A DNA stretch of 64,000 bases from Actinoplanes auranticolor (lineage in GTDB: Bacteria > Actinomycetota > Actinomycetes > Mycobacteriales > Micromonosporaceae): NCBI RefSeq assembly GCF_018332655.1, contig NZ_BOQL01000050.1, forward strand, positions 18,118 to 82,117, in the 5' to 3' direction. Below, in pieces: positions 8,321-15,935 of this stretch. Each line of letters begins with the position of its first letter. Position 1 is the stretch's first letter. The translations under genes and the position numbers were made by a program. The notes beneath the pieces are model-generated. The model saw nothing but the letters and a program-made list of their open reading frames with translations, did no database searches and was not told the origin of the DNA.

Positions 8321-9382
8321 TCACGGATCGAGGGTGACCGCGCCGTGGTCGCCGAGGACCAGCCGGTGGCCGGCCGATCCGCCACCGGTCACGACCGCCC
8401 CCCGGCCGAGGATCGACCCGGCGAGCCGTAGCACCGCGGTGACGCTCGCGCCGTCGAGCAGCACGGAGTCGGCGACCTCGCTGCCCTGCACCCGGCAGCC
8501 GGCGCCGACGGCGGTGTGCGGACCGAGCAGGCTGTCCTCGACCAGAGCGCCGGCACCGACGATGGCCGGTCCCTGGATGCGGGAGCGCACGACCCTCGCC
8601 CCGGTCTCCACCACCACGCCCGGACCTATCGTGCTGTGCGTGTCGACGCGGCCGTCGATGCGGCCCCGTTGGCCGCCCAGCACGTATCGGTTGCACTCCA
8701 GGACATCAGCGACGGTGCCGACGTCCTTCCAGAAGCCGGCGTACTCGTCGGCGCGGACGTCCGCGCCCCGGTCGACCAGCCACTGCACCGCGTCGGTGAG
8801 TTCGAGCTCGCCGCGCGCGCTGGGCGTGATGGCGTCCACGGCAGCGTGCAGGGCCGCGGTGAAGACGTAGACCCCGACGAGCGCGAGATCGCTGCGTGGT
8901 TCGGGTGGCTTCTCCACCAGGCGCCGTACCCGGGCCTGCGCGTCGAGCTCCACCACACCGAAAGCGCGGGGATCGGCGACCTTCTGCACAACCAGGTGGG
9001 CGGCGGGCCGGTCCCGGCGGAACCGGGCCACGGTCTCGGCGATGCCGTCGGCCAGCATGTTGTCGCCGAGGTAGACCACGAAGTCGTCGACGCCGAGGAA
9101 GGGCCGGGCCACCCGCACGGCGTGGGCCAGTCCGAGCGGCTGGGGCTGGGTCAGGTAGGTGAGACGCAGCCCGTGGTCCGCACCGTCGCCGAGCGCCTGG
9201 CGGATGGCCTCGGCGCCGTTGCTGACGATGATGCCGACGTCGGTCACGCCGGCCGCGTGTACGTTGCCGAGCACGTAGGACAGCACCGCCCGGTTCGCCA
9301 CCGGGATCAGCTGTTTGGGCAAGGAGTGGCTGAAGGGCCGCAGCCGGGTGCCGGATCCGCCCGCCAGTACGAGTGCCTTCAT
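8321..9382 (-). CDS. Glucose-1-phosphate nucleotidylyltransferase, long form (SgcA1/StrD-like)
   Basis: 353 residues. The N-terminal nucleotidyltransferase domain shows the signature LAGGSGTRLRPFSHSLPKQL (residues 5-24), YLGDNML and FGVVELD; residues ~245-353 form a hexapeptide left-handed beta-helix. This long type, as in StrD and SgcA1, makes dTDP-glucose from glucose-1-phosphate and dTTP, the first step to deoxysugars. ATG 9382 has GAGGAC upstream. It is the last gene after the sulfur-type operon (74-base gap). It probably supplies the activated sugar for the glycosyltransferase at 40242-41663. Confidence 0.85.
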   Translation of the reverse strand: MKALVLAGGSGTRLRPFSHSLPKQLIPVANRAVLSYVLGNVHAAGVTDVGIIVSNGAEAIRQALGDGADHGLRLTYLTQPQPLGLAHAVRVARPFLGVDDFVVYLGDNMLADGIAETVARFRRDRPAAHLVVQKVADPRAFGVVELDAQARVRRLVEKPPEPRSDLALVGVYVFTAALHAAVDAITPSARGELELTDAVQWLVDRGADVRADEYAGFWKDVGTVADVLECNRYVLGGQRGRIDGRVDTHSTIGPGVVVETGARVVRSRIQGPAIVGAGALVEDSLLGPHTAVGAGCRVQGSEVADSVLLDGASVTAVLRLAGSILGRGAVVTGGGSAGHRLVLGDHGAVTLDP

Positions 9383-9456
9383 GACGACGTCCTCTCGGAA
9401 AAAGGGATAGCGGCGGCGGCCCGGTGGGAACCGGACCGCCGTCGCGGGGACGAACC

Positions 9457-10428
9457 TCAGGGCACGAGCAGGATCTTGCCGATCGTGGCTCGGGACTCGA
9501 GCGCACGGTGCGCGTCGGCGGCCTGTTCGAGGGGATAGCTGGCATGCACCCGAACTCGCAGCGTCCCGTCGGCGACCAGAGCGAACACGGCGGCAGCGCG
9601 ACGCAGCACCGCCGCACGGGTGTCGTCGTAGTGCGCCAGTGAGGGGGCGGTCAGAAACAGCGACCCTGCGGCCCTGAGTGTCTGCGGATCGAGCGGCACG
9701 GCGCGGCCGCCGGCTGCGCCGTAGAGGACGTAGCTGCCCCGCGGGCGCAGACACGGCAGCGCGTCGGCTGCCATGTCGTGGCCGATGCCGTCGTAGACCA
9801 CGTCGACACCGCCGTTCAGTGTCCGCACCTCGGCGGCCAACGTGCCGTTGCCGTAGGTGACGACGTGGGCGGCTCCCGCGGCACGCGCGGCGTGCGCCTT
9901 GTCCGCGTTGCCCACCGCTGCGATGACGGTGGCACCGGCCCGGGCGGCGAGCTGGCACAGCAGGCCGCCGACGCCACCGGAGGCGGCCAGCACGAGACAC
10001 GTCGAGGACTTGTTCAGCGCCACGACGTCGATGGCGAGCAGGTGTGCGGTCATCCCCTGCACCAGCACGGCGGCCGCGTCGACGAGCCCGACCTCGTCCG
10101 GCACCGGCAGTAGCCGATCGGCCGGTACCAGGCAGTGGCTGGCGTACGAGGCCGCGACCCCGAACCAGGCGACCCGGTCCCCCGCAGCCACGCCGGAAAC
10201 GCCTGGGCCGATGTCCACCACCGTGCCGCTGCCCTCGATGCCGGGAACCATCGGCAGCGGCACCCGGTAGGCCCCGCTGCGCTGGTGCAGGTCGACGACG
10301 TTGACCCCGGCCGCGGCGAGCCGAACCACGACCTCACCGGCAGCCGGCGGCCTCAGCCGGCCCGACCACGCGGTGAGGACCTCGGGCGGGCCCTGACGCA
10401 CGAAACGCATCTGGCGCAACGCCGGCAT
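9457..10428 (-). CDS. Zinc-independent quinone oxidoreductase-like MDR enzyme
   Basis: 323 residues of the medium-chain dehydrogenase/reductase superfamily, QOR branch. Seen are the N-terminal PPEVLTAW segment, the GIEGSGTVVDIG turn, and the nucleotide-binding AASGGVGGLLCQLA (residues ~145-158), which prefers NADPH. The catalytic-zinc Cys/His ligands of alcohol dehydrogenases are missing. The start is ATG 10428, overlapping the carrier-protein stop as TGATG; a GTG one codon earlier is possible. As the distal member of the desulfurase/carrier operon it may reduce an enone or a sulfur-bearing intermediate; that is a guess. Confidence 0.8.
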   Translation of the reverse strand: MPALRQMRFVRQGPPEVLTAWSGRLRPPAAGEVVVRLAAAGVNVVDLHQRSGAYRVPLPMVPGIEGSGTVVDIGPGVSGVAAGDRVAWFGVAASYASHCLVPADRLLPVPDEVGLVDAAAVLVQGMTAHLLAIDVVALNKSSTCLVLAASGGVGGLLCQLAARAGATVIAAVGNADKAHAARAAGAAHVVTYGNGTLAAEVRTLNGGVDVVYDGIGHDMAADALPCLRPRGSYVLYGAAGGRAVPLDPQTLRAAGSLFLTAPSLAHYDDTRAAVLRRAAAVFALVADGTLRVRVHASYPLEQAADAHRALESRATIGKILLVP

Positions 10429-10694
10429 CACCCGCCCGCCATCGGCGCGATGATGGTGACGGTCGCCCCCGCCGGCACGACCGTGTCCCGGCGCAGATGT
10501 CGAGGGATGAGCTCGTCACCAACGCAGACGTTGACGTACAGCAGCGGCTCGCCGGCCGCGTCGAGCAGGCGGCGGCGCATCACCGGATACGCTTCGGCGA
10601 AGCGCCGGATGACCTCGGGAAGCGGACCCTCGTCGGCTTCGAAATCGGTGCGCCCCTCCGGATTCCAGACCGAGGGCACTTGGATCCTCACCAC
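10428..10694 (-). CDS. ThiS/MoaD-like small sulfur-carrier protein with C-terminal GG
   Basis: 88 residues with the ubiquitin-like ThiS/MoaD pattern: an N-terminal strand VRIQVPS, the LLYVNVCVGDELI strand in place of the usual VNxxxV region, DTVVPAGATVTIIAPMAGG, and a free Gly-Gly C-terminus. In this family the C-terminal glycine is adenylated by an E1-like enzyme and then converted to a thiocarboxylate that donates sulfur. Start GTG at 10694 follows GGAGGAATC. It lies between an FGE-fold gene and a reductase, downstream of a cysteine desulfurase-like gene, which strongly supports a sulfur-transfer role. No E1-like gene is in the window, so activation must be borrowed. Confidence 0.8.
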   Translation of the reverse strand: MVRIQVPSVWNPEGRTDFEADEGPLPEVIRRFAEAYPVMRRRLLDAAGEPLLYVNVCVGDELIPRHLRRDTVVPAGATVTIIAPMAGG

Positions 10695-10710
10695 GATTCC
10701 TCCAGGGTGT

Positions 10711-11580
10711 TCAGGCGTCCTGTGCGCACCGGAAACCGTGCGCGAAACTTGACCAGCCGAGCGGGTCGCCGTGCATGCGCTCGCTGCAGCGCACCTGGTA
10801 TCGCAAGTTCATCCACGACCCGCCACGGATCACCCGGTAGGTACCCATGGCCTTGCGCACGGTGGGGTCGCACACGGTCGCCTCGTCGTAGAGCTGCGAC
10901 AGCGTCGAGGTCCACTCGTAGACGTTGCCGGCCATGTCGGCACAGCCGAACGGGCTGTCGCCCTGCGGGGAGAAACTGCCGACGGCGGTGGTCTGGGGCA
11001 GCGGTCCGTCCCGGCGGCACACTGTCTGCCACCACTGCTGCCACGCCTCGAGCGTGGTGAGTCCGTTGGTGGCGTGCAGCTCGGCGGTGTTGGCGCGCTT
11101 GTCGTCCCAGTCGTCGCCCCACGGCCACAGCCGGAACTCCGCGCCGCGCGCCGCGTACTCCCACTCGGGCTCGGTCGGCAGGCGCTTACCGGCCCACTGC
11201 GCGTAGGCGCTGGCGTCGCGCCAGGACATGTGCACGACGGGATGGTTGTCGGCAGCGACGCTGCCCGTGCCGGGTCCGCCCGGCTCCTGCCAGTGAACGC
11301 CGGAGCGCTCGATCCAGCCGTGTTCGTCGTAGACCAGGCCGAAGCCCCGGTCCTCCGCGTCGGTGCGGAATCCCGTGGCCTGTACGAACGCACGAAATCG
11401 GGCGACGGTGACGGGGTACCGGTCGATTCGGTACGGGGCGAGCGCCACCGGCCGCTGCGGCGTCTCGTCAGCGAACCAGATCCGCGGCAGCGGCTGATCC
11501 TGGCTCATCAACCAGTCCAGCGCCGCCGGCGGCGAGCCCTGGTCGAACAGCGCACCGGGAATGAGCAGCATGTCTGCCAC
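10711..11580 (-). CDS. FGE/SUMF1-fold protein lacking the catalytic cysteine pair
   Basis: 289 residues covering one formylglycine-generating-enzyme (FGE-sulfatase) domain. Family landmarks include PVTVARFRAFVQATG, HPVVHMSWRDASAYAQWAGKR, LPTEPEWEYAARG, DMAGNVYEWTS and VIRGGSWMN near residue 250. True FGEs have two cysteines just after the GGS motif for copper and catalysis; here that stretch (residues 257-270) has only Cys265, so it is not an ordinary sulfatase activator. It also lacks the N-terminal DinB half that supplies iron ligands in EgtB-type sulfoxide synthases. GTG 11580 has GGAG four bases upstream. Twelve bases separate it from the desulfurase-like gene, so same operon. Confidence 0.8.
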   Translation of the reverse strand: MADMLLIPGALFDQGSPPAALDWLMSQDQPLPRIWFADETPQRPVALAPYRIDRYPVTVARFRAFVQATGFRTDAEDRGFGLVYDEHGWIERSGVHWQEPGGPGTGSVAADNHPVVHMSWRDASAYAQWAGKRLPTEPEWEYAARGAEFRLWPWGDDWDDKRANTAELHATNGLTTLEAWQQWWQTVCRRDGPLPQTTAVGSFSPQGDSPFGCADMAGNVYEWTSTLSQLYDEATVCDPTVRKAMGTYRVIRGGSWMNLRYQVRCSERMHGDPLGWSSFAHGFRCAQDA

Positions 11581-11592
11581 GGGACTCCAATC

Positions 11593-12843
11593 TCAGCAAA
11601 GCTGCCGGCGGGCCGCGTCGACGCCTTTGACCAGGGCCTCCACGTCCGCGATCGTCGTGTAGAGGTGGAACGAGGCGCGCACCATGGCCGGCACGCCGAA
11701 GCGGGCGCAGACCGGCCCGGCGCAGTGCCGGCCGACACGTACCTGCACACCGGCCTGGTCGAGGTACGCGCCGACGTCGTGTGCGTCGGCGCCCGCGACG
11801 ACGAACGCAATGACCCCGGCGCGATCCGGTGGGCCGAACAGGCGTAGCCCAGGAACGTCGGCGAGGCCGTCGACGGCGTGCCCGACCAGTCGCTGCTCGT
11901 GCCGGGCGACGGCGGTCATGCCCACGTCGGTGAGGTAGCGCGCCGCCGCGCCGAGGCCGACCGCCTGTGCGATCGGCGGAGTGCCGGCCTCGAAGCACGC
12001 CGGCGCGGCCCGGAACGCCGCGCCGATCATCGAGGTGTCGGCGACCATGCCGCCGCCGGTGAGCAACGGCGGCATGGCGGCGAGCACGTCCGCGCGTCCC
12101 CACAGCACGCCCACGCCGGTCGGGCCACACATCTTGTGTCCGCTGAAGGCGAGCAGGTCCACGTCGAGCACGCCGACGTCGACGGGGCGATGCGGCACGG
12201 ACTGGGAGGCGTCGAGCACCGTCAGCGCTCCGACGGCCCGTGCCCGCGCGACGATGCACTGTGTCGGGTTGACCGTGCCGAGGATGTTGGACACGTGCAC
12301 CCAGGACACCAGCCGGGTGCGCGGCCCGATCACGGCGTCCAGGTCGGAGAGGTCGAGCCGGCCGTCGTCGGTCAACGACAGCCAGCGCAGCGTGGCACCG
12401 GTGCGCTCGCAGAGCTGCTGCCACGGCAGCAGGTTGGAGTGGTGCTCCATCTCGGTCACGACGATCTCGTCACCGGGACCGAGCAGGAAGCGCGGATCGC
12501 CGCCGGTGTCCTCACTGCGGGGACGGAACGCCCCGGCGACAAGGTTCAGCGCCTCGGTCGCGTTCTTGGTGAAGACGACCTCGTCCGGATCGTGCCCGCC
12601 GAGGAAGCCGGCCACCTGTGCGCGGGCGTCCTCGTAGGCCGCCGTCGCCGCGGTCGCCAGCGTGTGTGCTGAGCGCCCGACGTTGGCGTGGTGGCCACGC
12701 TGGTGCGCGTCTATCGCCTCGAGCACCTGGCGTGGCGTCTGCGCCGTGCTGGCCGAATCGAGGTAGACCAGGGGTTGGCCGTGGATCGAGCGGCTGAGGA
12801 TCGGGAAGTCGCCGCGGATCCGGTTGATGTCGTAACCAGTCAC
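11593..12843 (-). CDS. SufS-like PLP cysteine desulfurase / C-S lyase
   Basis: 416 residues, class V aminotransferase fold. Motifs: YLDSASTAQTP near the N-terminus, FTKNATEALN for cofactor phosphate binding, EMEHHSNLLPW with the PLP-stacking His, DASQSVPH, the Schiff-base Lys237 in SGHKMCGPTG, and a C-terminal RVGRHCAGPVC carrying Cys374 at the position of the SufS persulfide cysteine. It should take sulfur from cysteine (or cleave a C-S bond) and hand it on. GTG 12843, with GAGGAC upstream, was preferred to the longer open frame. First gene of the operon running to 8321; a carrier protein two genes downstream is the likely acceptor. Confidence 0.85.
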   Translation of the reverse strand: MTGYDINRIRGDFPILSRSIHGQPLVYLDSASTAQTPRQVLEAIDAHQRGHHANVGRSAHTLATAATAAYEDARAQVAGFLGGHDPDEVVFTKNATEALNLVAGAFRPRSEDTGGDPRFLLGPGDEIVVTEMEHHSNLLPWQQLCERTGATLRWLSLTDDGRLDLSDLDAVIGPRTRLVSWVHVSNILGTVNPTQCIVARARAVGALTVLDASQSVPHRPVDVGVLDVDLLAFSGHKMCGPTGVGVLWGRADVLAAMPPLLTGGGMVADTSMIGAAFRAAPACFEAGTPPIAQAVGLGAAARYLTDVGMTAVARHEQRLVGHAVDGLADVPGLRLFGPPDRAGVIAFVVAGADAHDVGAYLDQAGVQVRVGRHCAGPVCARFGVPAMVRASFHLYTTIADVEALVKGVDAARRQLC

Positions 12844-13031
12844 GATGTCCTCGATGTCTTCCGGTGGCGTCCGATGTCCCGACCTTGTCATCGCCGCGGC
12901 AGCGGCGGCACCTCTGCGGATGCGGCCTGGGCAAGCGGGCCGTCGCACTCCAGAGGTGGACCGGGTTCGGGCTTCAAGCGCCCAATGGTGGTGGGCCTCA
13001 TTGCTGGTAGATGACTGGCAGCGGTGGGTGC

Positions 13032-13062
13032 GGAGGGGACGGAGCTGCCGACCGTCCCCTCC
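13032..13062 (-). terminator. 11-bp hairpin, second of two tandem terminators
   Basis: GGAGGGGACGG at 13032-13042 pairs with CCGTCCCCTCC at 13052-13062 around a nine-base loop. It is a likely back-up terminator behind the stronger hairpin at 13094-13136. Confidence 0.6.
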
Positions 13063-13093
13063 TTCATGCCCGGTGCGCGCAGGGCGGCGCACA

Positions 13094-13136
13094 CACCGGC
13101 ACGACCCCCCACCGTGGTGGTGGGGGGCCGGTGCCG
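13094..13136 (-). terminator. Large GC hairpin terminator after the SgcJ-like gene
   Basis: The left arm (CACCGGCAC, two-base bulge, CCCCCCACC) and right arm (GGTGGGGGG then CCGGTGCCG) form a long imperfect stem 11 bases after the stop of the SgcJ-like gene. Confidence 0.7.
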
Positions 13137-13146
13137 AATGGGTGCG

Positions 13147-13551
13147 TCAGGCGGCGAACTTCGGACTGTTCTGGTAGGCGGCGAGACGCCACGTGCCGTC
13201 CTGCTTGACCACGAGCCAGGCTGCCCGGACGGCGTTGCTGTCGGAAACCTTGGTGTCGGCGCCCATCAGGAAACCGCCGTCGGTGTGCAGGATGGCGACG
13301 TCACCGCCGAGGAAGCGCAGGCCGATCGGGTCGCCGGTCACCTTGGTGTCCTTGTACGGCCCGGCGAACGCCTCGCCCATGAAGGTCCGGATCTCATCGC
13401 GTCCGCGCAGAAACACGCCCGGCAGGATCATTGTGCCGTCGTCGGTGAACACCTCGGCGAAGCTGTCGGGGTCCTGCTCGGCCCACGCCTGCACGATCCG
13501 GTTGGGAAGGGTGGCGACGGCGGCGTGGTCGGCCACGCTGGGGTTCGTCAT
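13147..13551 (-). CDS. SgcJ/EcaC-family SnoaL-like protein
   Basis: 134 residues matching the SgcJ/EcaC (SnoaL/DUF4440-like, NTF2-fold) family: IVQAWAEQDPDSFAEVFTDDGTMILPG, then the FLRGRDEIRTFM helix and VAILHTDGGFL strand, ending WRLAAYQNSP. SgcJ homologues are conserved in 9-membered enediyne clusters, have the same cone-shaped barrel fold as SnoaL cyclases, and are linked to core formation, though the reaction is not established. ATG 13551 has AAGGAG upstream. Transcribed after the flavoenzyme gene at 13601-14776, from which it is separated by 49 bases. Confidence 0.85.
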   Translation of the reverse strand: MTNPSVADHAAVATLPNRIVQAWAEQDPDSFAEVFTDDGTMILPGVFLRGRDEIRTFMGEAFAGPYKDTKVTGDPIGLRFLGGDVAILHTDGGFLMGADTKVSDSNAVRAAWLVVKQDGTWRLAAYQNSPKFAA

Positions 13552-13600
13552 GGTCTGCTCCTTGCTCGTGGCCGGCGGAGGGCGCCGGTCTGCGGGACGG

Positions 13601-14776
13601 TCACAGGTACTGGGTGTTGGGCGGCTGGCCGCAGAGGATGCGGCCGTACAGTTCCGCGTTGGTGTCGGGATGCATGAGCGCGTGCAGGCTCAGCGCCTGG
13701 ATGTCGCGACGGATTCGCTGGATGGGCACGTCGGTGAAGATGGAGGAACCGCCGCTGGCGTCGGCCAGGATGTCGACGGCTTCGCGGGCGAGCCGCACGG
13801 CGGCGCCCATGTCGGCGCGTGCCCGCACCCGCTCCTCGAGCGTCCAGAGGTGTGCCCGGGCGGCCTTGGTGTCCACCGTCGAGGTGAGCCGGTGGACGTG
13901 GAACTCGGCCTGGTCGATCTTCGTGGCGGCCTCGGCGACCTGCAGGTGGGTCAGCGGCGCCTCCTGCTGGCTGGTGTAGTCGGTATAGGTGATGCGCCGG
14001 CCTTCGAGTCGCTCGAGGAAGGCGGCGTACGCCGCCTTGGCCAGTCCCAGGGTCGTGCCTGCGGATGAGGCGGATGCCACGGGCAGCAAGGGCGCGCGGT
14101 AGATGGCCCCGTCGGTGCCGCCCGCGCCGGTGAGGCCCTGGATGGCGGCGCCCAGGGGGATGATGCGCTGCTGCGGTACGAACACGTCCTGGGCGATCGT
14201 GCTGACGCTGCCGGTGCCGCGCAGCCCCGAGGTCTGCCAGTCGTCGACGATCTGCAGATCGGACATCGGCACCAACGCCACGATCGGTGCCGGCTCTCGG
14301 TCCGGCCCCACCTGTACCGCGATGATCTCCTGCCACTGGCTGTGGATGGCGCCGGTGATGAAGCCCCACTTACCGTTCACGACCACACCGCCCGGTGCGG
14401 CCGCGGCCATCGCGGTCGGGCTGAGCGTGCCGCAGATCCGCACGTCGGGGTCGGCGAAGACCTCGGCCTGTACCTCGGCAGGGAACAGCGAGGCGATCCA
14501 CGTCGGGATCCAGTGCACGGAGGCCACCCACGCCGCCGAGCCGTCGCCTCGGGCGAGCTCCGTGGCGACCTCGGCGAGGGTCCTGGTGTCGCACTCGTAC
14601 CCGCCGTAACGGGCGGGGGTACGCATCCGGAAGATGCCGGCGTCCGACATCGCGTCGATGACCTCGTCGTGCACCCGCCGGTTCTCTTCCGACCAGCCGG
14701 CGAACTTCTGAATCAGCGGTACGAGATCGCGTGCACGCTGGACCAGCTCCGGATGCGTGGGTGGTTCGTTGGTCAT
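13601..14776 (-). CDS. Acyl-CoA-dehydrogenase-fold flavin monooxygenase
   Basis: 391 residues with the acyl-CoA dehydrogenase fold seen in two-component group D flavin monooxygenases (HsaA/DszC-like): an N-terminal helical domain with RTPARYGGYE, the middle beta domain with NGKWGFITGAIHSQW and WQTSGLRGTGS, and a C-terminal helical domain. The absence of a clear acyl-CoA dehydrogenase catalytic Glu region and the WGFITG pattern favour an oxygenase using reduced flavin supplied by a separate reductase; the flavin reductase at 22543-23058 is a candidate partner. ATG 14776 follows GAGGAGG. Likely an oxidation of core or aromatic unit; substrate unknown. Confidence 0.78.
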   Translation of the reverse strand: MTNEPPTHPELVQRARDLVPLIQKFAGWSEENRRVHDEVIDAMSDAGIFRMRTPARYGGYECDTRTLAEVATELARGDGSAAWVASVHWIPTWIASLFPAEVQAEVFADPDVRICGTLSPTAMAAAAPGGVVVNGKWGFITGAIHSQWQEIIAVQVGPDREPAPIVALVPMSDLQIVDDWQTSGLRGTGSVSTIAQDVFVPQQRIIPLGAAIQGLTGAGGTDGAIYRAPLLPVASASSAGTTLGLAKAAYAAFLERLEGRRITYTDYTSQQEAPLTHLQVAEAATKIDQAEFHVHRLTSTVDTKAARAHLWTLEERVRARADMGAAVRLAREAVDILADASGGSSIFTDVPIQRIRRDIQALSLHALMHPDTNAELYGRILCGQPPNTQYL

Positions 14777-14849
14777 CAGATGCCTCCTCGTAGCGGGATC
14801 GACCGGTGCGCGGCACGCCGCCGCGACCGGGTAAAGCGCGAGGGCCGAC

Positions 14850-15650
14850 TCACGCGGCGCGGCCGACGAGCCCGACGTGCTGGCGGTGCGGGCGGATCGG
14901 CGTCACGGTCCGCTCATCGGGCAGGGCGAGCAGCAGCGGCGGGTCGTAGACGCGTGCGGTGCGCAGCCGGACGTTGGCGTGGACCGCGTTGCCCTGATGG
15001 ATGCGGATGGGACCGAAGCTGCCGACGCGCAACGCGGGCGGGATCAGGCTGTCGGGACCGGCCTCGGGTGCGTCCTTGACGACGCCTTGGCAGAGCAGAT
15101 ACCAGATTCCGTCCGGAACCTTGTCGAGGATGAAGCGTCCGGAGCCCCGCTGGATGGCGCAGCGGACCGGCCGGCCCTCGGGTACCCACGTGTTGAAAAG
15201 GCCGATGAAGGTGACGTCGACCTCTGCGGAGGACGGCACGGAGATGTAGCCCGCTACCACGCCCTCGGAGTGTTCGGAGCTGTTTTCCTCGGGCTCGGCG
15301 CTGAGCACCATGTGGCTGACGCCGCGGCTGCGGCGGTACTCGGTCGGGGGGAGCCCCACGCTGCGGGTGAAGCGGGAACTGAAGGTCCCCACGCTGTTGT
15401 AGCCGACATGCACACTGATGTCGGCCACGTTCATGCTCGTGGACAACAGCAGGTCCTTGGCCTCCTGCAAACGCATGGCGGAAAGGAATCGGCCCGGGGA
15501 GATCCCGGTGACCCGCTGGAAGATCCGCGTGAAGTGGAACTTGCTGAACATCGCCGCCCGGGCCATGTCGTCCACGGTGACTGGTTCACCCATGTTGGCG
15601 CGCATCATTTCTACCGCGCGTACGACGGCATTCTCGAAGTGACTGACCAT
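14850..15650 (-). CDS. AraC-family regulator with N-terminal HTH (SgcR2-like)
   Basis: 266 residues. The double helix-turn-helix DNA-binding domain is at the N-terminus (residues ~8-105: DDMARAAMFSKFHFTRIFQ..., VADISVHVGYNSVGTFSSRF) and is followed by a ~150-residue beta-rich effector region, the reverse of most AraC proteins. ATG 15650 has GGGGAG upstream. It is a close paralogue of the protein at 20421-21152, with a near-identical first recognition segment. Likely a pathway regulator, comparable in type to SgcR2 of the C-1027 cluster. Confidence 0.85.
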   Translation of the reverse strand: MVSHFENAVVRAVEMMRANMGEPVTVDDMARAAMFSKFHFTRIFQRVTGISPGRFLSAMRLQEAKDLLLSTSMNVADISVHVGYNSVGTFSSRFTRSVGLPPTEYRRSRGVSHMVLSAEPEENSSEHSEGVVAGYISVPSSAEVDVTFIGLFNTWVPEGRPVRCAIQRGSGRFILDKVPDGIWYLLCQGVVKDAPEAGPDSLIPPALRVGSFGPIRIHQGNAVHANVRLRTARVYDPPLLLALPDERTVTPIRPHRQHVGLVGRAA

Positions 15651-15867
15651 CAATTCTCCCCAGCGTGAAGATGCGTCGCTCACCGGCGAATCGGGCAAAG
15701 TCGATGCTTTTTCGGATGCTGAACGCTCGTTTTAACGATGCGTTGACTCGGGTAATCTTCTCGGTACTGAACGTGCCGGGCATCTCAGAGATTGCCCTCA
15801 ATACCGCATGTTGCGAGAGGTCGTGCCCGCAGCGGTGCCTAGCCCGGCTGCGGGCGCGCCACACACT

Positions 15868-15902
15868 CCTGGCCGGCCCGGACAAAGTCCGAACCGGCCA
15901 GG
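15868..15902 (-). terminator. Interrupted hairpin terminator after E5
   Basis: CCTGGCCGG (15868-15876) pairs with CCGGCCAGG (15894-15902), with a further GGAC/GTCC pair inside a three-base internal loop. It lies 33 bases after the E5 stop. Confidence 0.65.
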
Positions 15903-15935
15903 TATGGGAGCCATTCGCGCAGCCAGCGCTATGAA

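Larger units (their letters stand above)
12844..13146. promoter_or_regulatory. 303-base intergenic region with tandem hairpins and operon promoter
   Basis: No gene is supported here. It carries the two hairpins listed separately (13032-13062, 13094-13136), which end transcripts from the right. The ~190 bases nearest 12843 should hold the promoter for the desulfurase operon; no clear -10/-35 boxes were recognised. Confidence 0.5.

Noticed and set aside
10711..11580. Calling the FGE-fold gene a formylglycine-generating enzyme or EgtB
   Set aside because: The two catalytic Cys after GGSW are missing, and no DinB-type iron-binding half is present.
9457..12843. Calling the sulfur genes a trisulfide trigger as in calicheamicin
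   Set aside because: The cluster has a chromoprotein apoprotein and epoxide hydrolase of the 9-membered type, whose triggers are not trisulfides; no supporting genes seen.
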